In this document: piece after piece, positions 51,050-62,922 of the stretch | How the letters are laid out: each line of letters begins with the position of its first letter | Numbering within the stretch: position 1 is the stretch's first letter | Assembly (NCBI GenBank): GCA_026874595.1 | Contig: CM049313.1 | Span: forward strand, 71,046,659 to 71,110,658 | Direction of reading: 5' to 3' | DNA: 64,000 nucleotides | Source of the DNA: Sipunculus nudus | Lineage: Eukaryota; Annelida; Sipuncula; Golfingiida; Sipunculidae | Position numbers and translations under genes: made by a program | Notes under the pieces: generated by a model | The model's input: only the letters and a program-made list of their open reading frames with translations | The model's database searches: none | What the model was told of the DNA's origin: nothing

Positions 51050-53800
51050 GGTCAGTTTGTTGCTTGCCGGAAATCTTCGATTTCTGCATGCAGGTTGGTC
51101 AGTCGCGAATGTCTGTTTGTCTGTCTGTCTACTCTCTACAGGCCAGTATTTTGCGGCAATTGCTTTCAAACTTACACAGCTGATAGACAAGCAAAAGTCC
51201 TGGAGGCCTACTGTTTTTGGGCAAGATAGGTCAAAGGTCAAGGTCAAGGTCATCAAAACTTCTCAAAACGGTTTTTCTTCACATCTTTGTTACTATTAGT
51301 CGTATCCATGTTACGAATTTTGGGGGAAATTCATGATATTCGAAAATAAGGGGTCTTATTTTTCTAACTTTGTCAGTTTTAAAGCTAGAGAGGTCTATTT
51401 TTTTGCATCAGGTAGCATACATGCATTGCTATTTGATAATATTAAAAGTCTCGCAATATCTCGTACAATATCTCGACAAACGAGATATTTCGAGATTTTA
51501 TTAAACTTGCCCTGGAGGCCACAGTTTTGCAGGAATCTTTCTGCAACTTACATATCGTAAATCCTATATTATTATCTCGAAATCATTTTTTCATTTTTTG
51601 AATGCGGTCGCTAAGGGGCGCTGGATCGAAACCTGCCCAACATATCATGTTTTGGCCATATCTCCTTAACTATAAACCTCAATTACATAAACTATAGCTT
51701 ATTTTCTTCTTCTGAGTCTTTTCTATAACCTAGTAAAGTCATCTGGTCTCAATCTTGTGTCACTTATTCAGTTGGTCTTTCGGTTTGTCAGTTTTCCTCA
51801 AATTCGCGTGCTTGCTGGTTCTTGCGTCTTACATTTAGCATTCTACAGGCCACAGTTTTGCAGCAATCCTTTTGAAACACGTACATCTTATTTGTTACTC
51901 TAATATATCGAAAGTTATATTCATTTTCCGGATATAGCCACTAGGGTGCGCTGCACCTCAACCACCAAAACATATCATGTTTTAGCCATATCTCCAAAAC
52001 ATAAACTGTAGCTCATTTTTCTCATCTTTATATTCCCATCTTTTGTCTGGTAATCTGTTATCATATATGTGTCAGTATGTCTGTCTATTCGTCTTTTGTT
52101 GTCAGCTTAGTCTGCTTGCTTGTTGTGTTGTCTGATATGTTATTCTACAGGCCAAAACTTCTCAGCAAACGCTCTCAGGGTCTCCAAATGATAGAAAACC
52201 GACAATATGTTCTGTCTGTCCGTCTGTCTGTCATTTCATCTGTCTGTTTGTCAGTCTGTGTACTCTCTTCAGGCCACTATTTTGCGGCAATTGCTTTCAC
52301 ACTTACACAGCTGGTAGACAAGCCAGTCCAGGAAGCCTTTTGTTTTTTAGGCATTATAGGTCAAAGGTCAAGGTCAAGGTCATCAAAACTTCTCAAAACA
52401 GTTTTTTCTTCATATCTTTGTTACTATTAGTCGTATCTACATCAACAATAGCTCATTTTCTTTGTCATTCCAAGGCCGTTCTTCCAGTGTGTGAATGCCT
52501 CAAATTTGTCGTAACCTTGGTTACACATTTTCGGGGGAAAGTCATGGTATTCGAAAAATAAAGGACTAATTTTGCTAACTTTGTCAGTTTTAACGCTAGG
52601 GAGTTTTAGGGTTTCGCAATATGTAGCATACAATGAGTCCTATAAGATTTTAGTACAAGTCTTGCAATATCTCGCACAATGTCTTGTGATTTAACTCTTA
52701 GTGATAGCATAGAGGCCACAGTTTTGCAGAAATCCTTTTGAAACTGGTACATCTTATGTCTTACACCTATATCCAAAAACTGAGTTTTCATTTTCGGACA
52801 ATAGCTTCTCGGGGGCCACATTTCAAAAACTATAATCTTTATTTACATAAATAATACTTATTTTCTTCCTCTTGGTTTTAGTAACCTGTTTAAGTCATCT
52901 GGTCTCAATCTTGTGTCATTTTGTCAGTATGTCTGTTTGTATGTCAGTTGTCCGCAATTTCATCTGATTTCTGGTTCTTCCGTATTACTTATAGCATTTT
53001 ACAGGGCACAGTTTGACAGGAATCTTTTTGAAACTTGTACATGTTATTTCTTACATTAATATCTCGAATCGGATTTTCCATTTTTCCGGATGGCCGCTAG
53101 GCGGCGCTGTACTCGAACCTCCATAATATATTATTTTTTAATATGTCTTCAATGTTAATTTTCTTTCTCAGAGTCTTCTCCAGTACCAGGTTAAGTCATC
53201 TGATCTCAATTTTGTGTCAGTATGTCCATTTGTTTGTCAGTTGTCCTCAATTTCGCCTGCTTGCTGGTTCTTGTGTCTTACTAATAATTCTTAATAATTC
53301 TACAGGTCACAATTCTGCAGCAATGACTTTGTAACTTACACATATTGAATATTGGAACGATTTCTGGAAAAAATTAAGTATATTATTTATATAGGTAAAA
53401 GGTCAAGGTCAAGATCATAAAAAATAATTTTGTAAATATTGGTCCTATCTTCATAAACTATACCCTTTTTCTCCCTCTTGGATTTTTCCATGAGAAAGTC
53501 TACTGAATTGCCCTACGCTTTGTCAGTATGTCTGTTTATCAGTTGTCCTCAATTTCGCCTTTTTGCTGGTTCTTGCTTCTTACTTATATCATTATAAAGC
53601 CCACATATTTGCAGCAATCACTTTGCAACTTATACATAACATGCTTTGGGACGATTTCTTGGGCTGCAATGTCATTTCTATATATTCAGGAATAAGATGG
53701 ATCATTGAACAAGTCATGACCTTGGTATTTCTGTCTGTTAGTTTGTTCGTCCGGCAGTTCTTATTTATGGACCACGTCTCCTAGTATTCAATTTTCTTCA
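51050..53800 (+). repeat. Degenerate tandem array, units of about 300 bp
   Basis: The phrase 'caggccac..ttttgcagcaat' recurs with variation at about 51140, 51517, 51847, 52270, 52713, 53000, 53303 and 53595, usually after GTCTGT-rich text. Some units carry 'aggtcaaaggtcaaggtcaa' followed by 'ggtca' (about 51228, 52368, and a shorter form at 53399). No ORF is credible. It resembles a non-autonomous repeat that multiplied locally. Confidence 0.65.
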
Positions 53801-53884
53801 CGTTGTGTACACCGCTTATAATTGAGAAGACATTCGTTCCAGACTGTTCGTCAATTCTTGCACAAGATCATGAATAACAAAAGA

Positions 53885-53986
53885 TGAATTCAAACAATAT
53901 ATTTTATTACATAGAAGTAAATATAATGAAATACATATACACGTATATAAAACAATATATTTTATCACATAGAATTATATGAATAA

Positions 53987-54046
<60 letters not shown>

Positions 54047-54060
54047 AGATTTCATTTATT
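53885..54060. repeat. AT-rich duplication and (TA)n microsatellite
   Basis: 'caatatattttat(t/c)acatag' occurs at about 53897 and 53953. It is followed by an uninterrupted (TA)n tract at about 53995-54043. Confidence 0.85.
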
Positions 54061-54194
54061 GTCACATTGCAACTTTTTAATGATTAACAGAGTTTTTATC
54101 ACTGACATCTGCATGATGCAAGTTCTTCGGTTGCAACGTTTTTGTGGTATATACGGTCGACATATACATGAATCTTCAAGTTATTTCAGTTATA

Positions 54195-54625
54195 GTGACA
54201 TTGCTACAGGCTGCTTATCACACAGGCTGCCACCTACTGTGACCAAATGATGTAACCACCTTTTTCTCCAATGAGACTTGTTAATTGCATGTATCCCAGA
54301 AGGTAATTTGGTCACGCCAGCACTGGTTTTGATATACTGGTACGACATACTGCTTATTCCCGGAGAGACCGACAGTGCTTATCACACAGCCTGTCGCATC
54401 CTGTCCCTAAGTTTCGTAACCATGCATGTAAGAAATAGGCGATGGTGCGCCACTGGTTGTTCCCGGAAAGACCGATCGTGTTTATCACACAGTCTGTCGC
54501 CTCCTGTCCCCCAGTGACGTAACCACCCATGTCGCGAATGAGCGATGGTGCGCCACTGTTTGTTCCCGGAGAGACCGACCCTGATTATCACACAGCCTGC
54601 CACCTCCTGTCCCTAAGTGACCTAT
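54195..54625 (+). repeat. 105-bp tandem repeat
   Basis: 'atcacacag' recurs at about 54208, 54379, 54484 and 54589; the last three are 105 apart. Units share 'cctcctgtccc', 'gcgatggtgcgccactg' and 'cccggagagaccga'. Overlapping ORFs on both strands follow from 105 being a multiple of 3. Confidence 0.75.
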
Positions 54626-55219
54626 CCATCCAATTCCAAATGAGACCGGGACAATTCAGAATCAAGGAAACATAGTTATTTCGTAATACCGCACCCTTGT
54701 CCAGACTTGTGATTTTTTTAAAAATTTATCTAGATAATCTTAATTAATCTAGTCTTATTTAATGTTTAAATATACAAAACAGTAATTGTAATTACATATG
54801 TGTAACAACGAATTCTTATGGTACATTGTTACAAGAAGGTACAATGGATTAGTGCACACAAAGAGCAACAATTTCTTCATCATTGTTCTACTTTGCATTG
54901 TTCTTACTTTCTATACATGGCATATGTACGGAACAATAAACTCCTCTGCTGGTCATTTTGGTATGGAACGGTGTTTGAGTACCGAGCATCATCTCTCTGA
55001 CCCATTTTCTTTTTGCAGAAAGCGTTTGGTAGCAATAATATACTAAAAATTATTTATATTCATAATACAATCAACTTTTTAAAATAATGAATATTGGGAA
55101 TTCTCAATCTATCAATAAAGAATTAACAACAAAACATTTCAATCATAAACTTATATAAACCATAATAATAATAATAATAATAATAATATGACAATGGTGA
55201 GTAATAACAGTATAGAGAT
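54626..55219. other. No gene seen; (AAT)n tract
   Basis: An (ATA)n/(AAT)n stretch lies at about 55161-55188. No other feature was recognised. Confidence 0.35.
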
Positions 55220-57709
55220 CAGACATGGGGCAATCGTAATCATTAATCGTAATCGATTACAATCAATTACATATTTGTTTGCAAAAAGCAAAAGTAAAGC
55301 AAATTTATTGTAATCGAAATCAATCAATCTTCCAATGTAATCGTAATCATGATTATTAGATATCATTACACTCATTACATTTGTATTTTCTGATTTTAAA
55401 CAGCTACAGTTAATGTTTCCTTATAAACTGATCTTTCATGCTTACCACTGATGAAAAACCATTAAGAATATTCAAATGTTGTTACTTCTGACAACCATCA
55501 AATTATTTTCAAGTAGTAGTTGTATCTGATGGAAGATAGCTGGATTGTGTGTGTGTGAGCATTTTCAGATTAAATAAGAGAGGAATAAATAAAATCATTG
55601 TTTTAAATTTCATATATGTCATGTTTAGTGTGGTCTTCATACCTTAATTAAAGACCATGTGAAGTGTTCACTATAACAGCTCTTATCTATACTTATTTGT
55701 ATAATTGGTATTGCAAAAATGACCATGCAGTTAAGTGAGCCAGGTATTATTAACCTGCCGGTCACCTCATGAGCAAATCACCTCATAAGTATATGAGCAA
55801 AGCTATGATTAAATATGGTCATGATTATTTATCCATACATATTAACCATAAGCAGACACCTTTGTACAACATCTTGACCACATCAATGATTATATGTTCA
55901 GCAGCTTACATGGCTTAAATGCATGTAACAGCATATCATACCTTAAAGGGTAAGTTTTTACATTTTAATGGATAAAATAAAGAAGTGCTGCCCTATGTCT
56001 TCGATTTACATGCATCTTTACTGAATATAAAACAAAATTCAAACATAAAGGAATTTCTGTTATGTATGCCCAAAGCCACTAGCTACACCAGCTGGAGAGC
56101 AGTATTTGCTTAATTCTTTTTTACATCTTGTATTTACAAACTCACGGTCAGGTTAATCCTGTTTAGTAATGATCAGCTAATTAGCTGAAAAGGATAAGGG
56201 TATTGTACTACAGAGGGAGTCCAGCATCGGTCCAAGAAGTGTACACTGAGATAGATATCAAAAGAGTAGGCTTCCATGCAGCATACTGTCTGCCTAAGCA
56301 GTGCTCTTAACCAGCTATTGGTCTTCCGCACCAGAACACCTCATGCTCAGGCTTTGTGGGATATGTAAAGTTATATCCAGTTGGTGAGAACCCAGATGCA
56401 GCCCATGCAGTGGGTATTATTAGGTCACAGATAATAATGCTGGTGCTCTACTCTGGCCCATGTTATGTAATATGTGAGACTGGCAACAAGTATAGACTTA
56501 CAGTGCTGAACAGTCAAAACATACAACACAATAGACAGGTACATTTGTACAATATCATGTCCAGTGGTAACTGCAAATACGAATCTGTCAAAAAATCAGA
56601 CGTTTAGATTTCATCAGTTCAATATTTTTATATACAGTAAGCTCTCTCCTGAAAATGGAGGAATCAAAGCACCTGAACAGACCTGGGCATTTTGGTAAAT
56701 GTATCTATCTCCTCAATGTTACAACGACCATACTTTTGGCCCAAAGAAACCACATTAAAAATCATATATTTTTTTACCCACCCCACCCTGCACAATCATG
56801 AAAAAGACAACCTTCAAGGGCCTGCAGGGCGGGATAGGCTGCAGACCCCGCAGCCAGGGGGCGGTTTCTGGCCCACTCAGATTTCTGGAGCATTAAAACA
56901 ATCAGCCATGCAACTCTCTCATTTGTATACTGTGGTTGCCTTTTGGTTCACGAGGGTTTTAATTTCGCGATATTCGCGAATGGGAAATAATCGCGAAAAT
57001 GACACCCTCGGGAATAATTGGCCAATTGAGTGTGTCCTTCTGATTAAGTGTAGCCAATTTTTGAATGAGAATAGGTTAGAACAGTAAGAAATCTTAATAT
57101 AAGTTACATCCATGCAGGTATAGGGAAAACATTCCCTTAAATTTGAACTAAAGAACCTGTGCTGTGTGTACGTGCCCATCCTTATATGAGGAGAATATCA
57201 CAAGCTCATGAATTATTCTCAAATTATAATACACACAGCAATGGCTTTACCAAAGATTTGATATAGGTTCTGGTGAGATCGCGAAAATGACACCCTCGCG
57301 AAACATTAACAATGGAGAAATCGCGAAATTTCAGCCTCGCGAATATGAAGCCAACCACAGTATATGAGCAAATCAACAAAGTGCATCAAGCATTTGAAGT
57401 GATGTAAATAATTCCTTCAGACTATTTCATTTTTTCCTATCTTGATGAGACTAACTGTCAATGCTTTGCACAAGTTTTCTGTCCTTTGATGCATCTGAAT
57501 GAAGGTAAAGTATGCAATTCTTGTGTTGGATTTTAGCAATATTAAGGTTTGTAATCATGGCTGTAATCATGATTACTTTTTGAAGTAATCATTAAGTAAT
57601 CGTAATCGTAATTGATTACATGAAATTTTGATGGTAATCGTAATTGGTATCATTGACTTTTAATGAAATCGTAAACGATTACATATATCAAGTACTCATC
57701 CAATGTCTG
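55220..57709. mobile_element. hAT element with 8-bp target duplication, non-autonomous
   Basis: The left end is CAGACATGGGG at 55220 and the right end is the complement of CAGACATTGG ending at 57709. The flanks ATAGAGAT (55212-55219) and ATAAAGAT (57710-57717) agree at 7 of 8 bases. CAG...CTG ends with an 8-bp duplication define hAT transposons. Both subterminal regions (55230-55380 and 57545-57690) are dense in TAATCG/CGATTA motifs, probable transposase-binding repeats. No transposase domain was found in the 2.5-kb interior. An 83-codon ORF (56356-56607) is unrecognised. Confidence 0.8.
56928..57362. mobile_element. CGCGAA-rich MITE nested in the hAT element
   Basis: The ends are TACTGTGGTTG and CAACCACAGTA, extended by GGCTT-type matches and 'CGCGAGG' about 20 bases in. 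TA flanks both sides (56926-56927 and 57363-57364), as for Tc1/mariner-type insertions. The interior repeats 'tcgcgaaaatgacaccctcg' (56990 and 57281). No transposase. Confidence 0.75.
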
Positions 57710-57880
57710 ATAAAGATAACGTAACAATTTATTTTTGAAAATGTAAAGTGTTAGATAAAATATTTAGATTATATTATTTCATTGTCATTAATATCAATAA
57801 CCAATATATTAAAAAAAATACAAAAATATTAAAGTGTGAATGAATAAAAATATAATACTGATAACAGAACAGTATAATTA

Positions 57881-58046
57881 AATGGATACCGTATGAATAC
57901 AATGTAAAATATTTCATTTGTTCTTGAAGCTTCAAAATGTTATGTCATGATCGGAGAAGTATAAATGGATACCGTATGAATACAATGTAAAATATTTCAT
58001 TTGTTCTTAAAGCTACAAAATGTTATGTCATGATCGGAGAAGTATG
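57881..58046. repeat. 83-bp tandem duplication at the Helentron 3' end
   Basis: 'aatggataccgtatgaatac' starts at 57881 and again 83 bases later. Each unit also includes 'tgttatgtcatgatcggaga'. The duplicated text covers the last codons of the endonuclease domain and its stop. Confidence 0.85.
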
Positions 58047-58530
58047 TGTCATGCACTTCTGTACTAACTCCCAGTGTACCAACATTGTTGTGGTATATAT
58101 GGTCTATCAGCGTCCCTCTGTCAGTTGTAGGGATTCTTACAAATTGTTCAAACCCGAATTCCTTCATTAATACAACTAATTTGCTTTCTTGCTATTCATT
58201 CAAGCCATCAATAAAGTCACCCAAAACAAACACTGGCAAATCCAAGGGTAAAGAGGAGATGACAGAACGAAATCTTCGGCAAAAGTGCTCAAGAGGGTAA
58301 CACGGTTTTCTGTATGCAACAACAACAATCATTTTTGATCCCTGAACTTTTAACTGTACAATTTTACATTCCAATGCCTCACTCTCTACAGTTATCTCCT
58401 CTGATTTTAATTTCTGCTTTACACATACCATCATACCGTGCAATCCACCGTGGTTCTGTTTCGATGGTATATTGTACCGGAATATGCGATACTGGTACTT
58501 TTTCGAAAAAAATATCCAAATTGTGCTCAT
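57997..58530 (-). pseudogene. Endonuclease domain, C-terminal part
   Basis: 'GGLHGMMVCVKQKLKSE' and 'LECKIVQLKVQGSKMIVVVA' are followed by 'LPVFVLGDFIDGLNE' near 58200, where GDFN is normal. After a stop comes 'FVRIPTTDRGTLIDHIYHNN', ending with 'TYFSDHDITF', which holds the catalytic His. The end at 57997 is a true stop in this frame. This nuclease would nick target DNA. The domain is broken by a shift near 58530 and a stop near 58190. Confidence 0.7.
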
Positions 58531-59008
58531 CTGTCAAATATGTTTCGGTGAAACACATCACATCTGAGCGATTGAAAATGCGGGCTTGTCTAGCAGTTAA
58601 CAGGTCGGGAGGTTTGGGGAGAAAATAACGTACATTCAAATGACCAATGATTGTCCACTCAGGGTTTCGTTCCATCAGATTCAGGTCTTCAGCTGGTATT
58701 GTATTTTGCCGCATTTCTTCCATTTCATCTTCGATTTTCTTGTTCGCCTTAATTCCAGCCGCATCAAAGTCTACGATATATAAACCTTCCAATGTCTTCA
58801 CATGACTAAATGCAACATAAGCCTGTCCTTTCCCAAAGCACTTTGCCTTTTTCATGTTCACAACAATTTTGTCTACGGTGAGACCCTGGCACTTGTGGAT
58901 GGTTACTGCCCATGATAATGTTAATGGAAATTGTCGTCTTGCTATCTGAGTTCCCTTTCTGTTTCGTTTTTTCGAATCTTGCTTCATGTCTCTTGTCCGC
59001 AGTTTCAA
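58379..59008 (-). pseudogene. Helicase C-terminal motifs and start of endonuclease
   Basis: 'ARRQFPLTLSWAVTIHKCQG' and 'QAYVAFSHVKTLEGLYIVDF' are the last two PIF1-family helicase motifs. After a linker, 'EWTIIGHLNVRYFLPKPPD' and 'SDVMCFTETYLTDEHNLDIF' begin the endonuclease, the latter with the catalytic Glu (ET). The fusion of helicase and endonuclease in one frame is direct evidence for the Helentron type. Confidence 0.8.
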
Positions 59009-59235
59009 ATCGCTTCTGTGAAGTGTTCATCTTTTCTAAATTGACCTGCCCAGTGCTGTCAATCTTATCATCTGATGCATGGATGTATATTAGATGGTCT
59101 TCATTTGGCTCCAGTTCCTTCAATTTTATCAAACTCCTTTCACCAACGTCACAATTGTATGCAAAAACGTGCTAAGCGTCATGTGAATAATTTGGATCAT
59201 CTTCCGCTGTCTGTCGTGATTGTAATAATGAAATA

Positions 59236-59466
59236 TCAGCATCGGTATGGTTTCCCCGTTCTAATGCGAAAAAGCATTTCAGCAAAGGAACAGTCGTCTT
59301 TTTGACGCATCACCTCCTGCAATTCATGTAGATGGAATTTGTCTTTCCAAAGGTTACCTTGTAATCTTTCGACAGAATCTTTCACCGGTTGATAGATCTG
59401 TGACTGTAATACCAAGGGGAGTTGATACATGTCTCCAACTGCCAAGATTGAAACATTTCTGAACAA
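59236..59466 (-). pseudogene. Helicase middle part
   Basis: 'VSILAVGDMYQLPLVLQSQI' is helicase motif III (usually GDxxQLPPV). 'LWKDKFHLHELQEVMRQKDD' and 'FAEMLFRIRTGK' are motif IV-like. It is separated from neighbours by short broken segments. Confidence 0.7.
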
Positions 59467-59489
59467 AACTGACTCATCTGAGTGTCCTT

Positions 59490-59816
59490 TTATTTCTGCA
59501 GACGTTTGTGTATGTCCAGTAACATATCAGATCCAACCATAGATATCTCGTCAATGATTAACTGCAGATTTTCTAGTTTTGACCTAAGTGTGTTCAATTT
59601 GTCAAAAGAAATATGATCACCATCATACTTCCTAGTCTGCAGCGATAAAGCAGAATGTATTGTCATACCACCTATATTAAAAGCAGCGACTCCAGTGGGC
59701 GCAGTTAAAAGCACAGTAATGTCTGAAATGCTTATAGCGTTTGACATGCGAAATAGTTTTCTTACATCAGAGTGTACAAGTTTGATGACGTGATTTTCCA
59801 ACACCACCTGGTCCAC
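59490..59816 (-). pseudogene. Helicase Walker B part
   Basis: '[20 protein letters not shown]' (motif Ia) and '[20 protein letters not shown]' (Walker B, DE near 59552). It follows on from the Walker A frame after a short deletion. Confidence 0.75.
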
Positions 59817-60195
59817 TCAAGAACACATGATAAGGTCTCACAATTTTCTTTTGTTTCAAAGCTAAAACAGCTTGCTTACACCATTTTCTGTTGAAGGATA
59901 CGATTCGTGTTTGTTCCTTATTCAAACTGCGTACCATTTTACGGTATTCATCATCAGGTAAAATTTGTCTCTCGGCCTCAGTTTCATATCGCGCGATAAT
60001 TTCTGAAGTATGATCGGACTTGGGGTTTTCGATAAGTTCTGCATTGGCGTCAAGATCTTGCTGATCAATGTCTCTTTCTACCTCTACACCCTCATTTTCA
60101 TCTTGCAAATTGTTATGTTCAGCACCAGGTGCAACATTTGCCCACGCATTTTCAGGCGGTCCAAACTCAGCATTATTTTGGATTGCTTGTTCCAC
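59767..60195 (-). pseudogene. Helicase Walker A part
   Basis: 'EYRKMVRSLNKEQTRIVSFN' leads to '[12 protein letters not shown]' (Walker A, about 59792-59825). Directly after it the frame is lost: a 2-base deletion in a CA repeat would explain why the following motif lies in another frame. ATP binding might survive but the helicase could not. Confidence 0.75.
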
Positions 60196-60201
60196 GAGTT
60201 C

Positions 60202-61170
60202 TTAATTTTCTGTGTATTTTGCTTCATTTTCAGCTATCAAGTCCTGTATGTTAAAGTAATGGGACGCAAAATCAGGAAAACCACCCAACAGATCAACATC
60301 TTCGTTACGCCATGGTAGATATAGCATCAGCTTTGCTCGATAGAAGTCACTTGGATCTTTTTCAATACTAAACTTGTGAAATCTTATTACTGCTGGACGT
60401 GTACGTTTGTACATCATACCAGCATTATTATTCAGTTTGATCTCTTTTGTTAGTTGTGCTGGAACATCCTCTTGTACATTGTCCGTATCTAACACCCCTT
60501 GTACAGAGTCATTTTCCTCATCATTCATGTTTCCATATCTCACTTTATAGAAAGCTGCGAACTCTGCTAAACACATATTTTCGATGCAGATAGGCCTCAA
60601 AGAATATCGTTCAATGACATTGCTCTGGAAAATGTTTTCCTCTTGATCTTCTAATTCATCCAATTCTTTCTGTGGTTTCAGAACAGCTGCTCGCACATCT
60701 TTTGCATCTGTAATAACAAATATGACTTCTCTGCTGAATCTTTTCATGGGCATCGATAATATTCGGTAAACAGCTTCTTGAGCACTGACTTTACGATGAT
60801 TTAGGAAAACCGAGCCTACACGTCGAAGCATGCATTTGATCTTTTGGTCTTTATACTCTCTACATACTTGTTGTAGCAGCTCCCCAATGCCTTTTTCATT
60901 TTTGGTCATATAGGCAGCAATGTACATAACACATGCGTACGCATCTATGATGTACTGTATGTCCATGTTTGCCTGCCAGGCTTTCAGTATGACTGGGTTG
61001 TATGGATTGATAAAACTTTCTGTTGGCGACCTCTTTAACACTATTGTTTTGCCTCTTTGTGAAACTAAAAACTGTTGAATGTAGTCTTGCAGGGAAACAC
61101 AGGCTTTCTCTAGAATCTGTTCCAGCGTGGCGTCTTTTGATGTATCCTCATCAAACATTACATCTTTCAC
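60202..61170 (-). pseudogene. Rep domain, tyrosine region, and linker to helicase
   Basis: 'CVSLQDYIQQFLVSQRGKTI' and 'IIDAYACVMYIAAYMTKNEK' (about 60890-60950) form the two-tyrosine motif of Helitron Rep proteins, where Tyr attacks DNA. 'HRKVSAQEAVYRILSMPMKR' follows, typical of the Rep-helicase linker. The frame is open for 322 codons and is the best-preserved part of the protein. Confidence 0.8.
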
Positions 61171-61619
61171 TCTTTGGAGTACACGGGATGCACAATGTTT
61201 TTTTCAGTTTTGCCATTTCATCATCTGGTTCTTTTGCAATGAGTGTTACGGGGCTAGGTGGTCTAGGAAAGCTGAATCTACACGGTCCTTTCTTCTTGCA
61301 ATAACTTGAGTGAGTGTGAGTTTGCAAATCCTTGACTAGTTTTTTTCAGAGTTTCGTCTTCATCACCAGGTACTGCACATGTAATGTATTTGTCAACAAA
61401 TGATGCAACCGTTTCATCTGCATCTGAGTCAATTCTCGGTGCATCTTTCACCTATAAGAGTGTATGTGCATGAGGAGAACCACGAGCTTGAAATTCTATT
61501 CGAATAACGTAGTCAACTATTTCCCTCAATGGTTGAGCTTTTGATTTCAGGACATCTCTGAACAACAGTTCTAATCTGTACTGGAACTGGCGTGCAGCAG
61601 TGACTGGGTCTCTTCTCAG
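61171..61619 (-). pseudogene. Rep domain, HUH metal-binding motif
   Basis: 'YVIRIEFQARGSPHAHTLL' contains the HUH motif; CAT-GCA-CAT lies at 61464-61472. The Trp expected two codons after the motif's 'LL' block is a TAG stop (61452-61454). 'VKDAPRIDSDADETVASFVD' follows. More stops lie at 61170-61350. The region binds the catalytic metal used in nicking. Confidence 0.75.
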
Positions 61620-62177
61620 TCATTGTGATCTCTCAGTAAAAGATAATTGTTTCAGATCATCATCGGTCAATATTGTCCCATACTGTCTCGCTATTGTTTG
61701 AATCACGTCAGGCCATTGCATGTCAGCAGCAGAAACTGTTAAAAACCACGTTGGTATTCCCAGCTGTCGAACCATGCCTAAAACGTCATAAAATACAGTT
61801 TGGAAATAGGCCGGAGTTCCCCTGACGTTTTTCAACATTCTGTAGGCTTTATCTGATTTTACAAAACTTTTCATCTGTTCTACATTTTTTACCATGCCTG
61901 CAGTCAGACGTTTACCTTGAAAGTGTCTTCCACTAGCCCGTCGGAAAATGTAGTGATTAATGTCACCTGTAACTTGGTTACATTCCGTTGCATATTGTGC
62001 ACTGAATATGTACTCAATAGATCTTGAAAACCTGCCATCAACATCAAGCAATCTTTGGTTGAAGTATTTTCGAGGATTCAAGTGCACAGGTCGTTCAGCT
62101 GTCAGCGCATTTGTTCCATCAGGATACTTGTCAGGATTAGATAATTCCTCGAAGTTAGGATCACTCAGAAGTGGCAT
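61620..62177 (-). pseudogene. Helitron-like N-terminal domain
   Basis: 'NPRKYFNQRLLDVDGRFSRS' and 'EYIFSAQYATECNQVTGDIN' are signature text of the Helitron-like N-terminal family. 'GMVRQLGIPTWFLTVSAADM' then 'QWPDVI' follows. It is open for 185 codons. A shift near 62210 separates it from the OTU frame, while the protein text on the two sides is continuous. Confidence 0.75.
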
Positions 62178-62190
62178 TGGTTTTGCTCCA

Positions 62191-62922
62191 TCAGCTGGTG
62201 CAACACATTATTTTGTTCAGTAATTCAGGATCTTCATTCAACATACTTGTTTCATATGGTAGTCCTCGTACTTTAGATGCTTCTTCAAATGCATATTCAT
62301 CCTGTTCTCTTAGGTCTTCGTCGTCTTCGGAACATGACATGTTTCCATCAGCCTTGTCATAGACAGTTTGTATGCTCTGAGCGCTTTTACTATAGTCCTG
62401 GCAAACATCGTATTCATTCATTTCTACAGCAGTTTCGGTGAATGGCTCAAATATCACATAATGCGACTGCCCCAGAAGTCCGAGATTAATTTCCTGTGTT
62501 TCACTACTTGCAAGCCTTGGGTGTATTGTGTGAACCATAAGAGCACTTGTTGAGTGAACCTTCACTTTCACTGTATACATGTCTGCTAAAGCCTGGCGCA
62601 CCAGATGATTACCCCAACTTTGATTTCTTAAGTCATCTATGTATCTTATCCACTGGATTTCTGTTTGGGTGTCCCGGTCTGTCATTTGATTAACTAACAC
62701 ATCTTCAGCAGTCGGCTGTTCGGTGTCAGCATTTGCATGGTCTTCACTTTCCATTCTAGTAGCAACAAATTCAATGTAATTTTCCTTGTTCTCAATCATA
62801 TAGTCAGCCACTTGGTTACGCAAAAGAATGACGTTCGTATATGTTATACCTAACCTCTCAAGATGGTCCCAAAATGCATAAAACATACAATTTCCATCTC
62901 CTAGAACATCCATAACATGCAT
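62191..62922 (-). pseudogene. OTU-type cysteine protease domain
   Basis: 'VLGDGNCMFYAFWDHLERLG' holds the catalytic D-x-x-C. 'SWGNHLVRQALADMY' is the middle OTU block, and 'LGQSHYVIFEPF' holds the catalytic His. All three residues are present. OTU domains cleave ubiquitin and are a regular accessory of Helentrons. Its role there is unknown. An in-frame TGA at 62923 separates it from the upstream coding region. Confidence 0.8.

Noticed and set aside
58046-58628. Plus-strand ORFs across the endonuclease region
   Set aside because: Antisense shadows. The minus strand carries the recognisable motifs.
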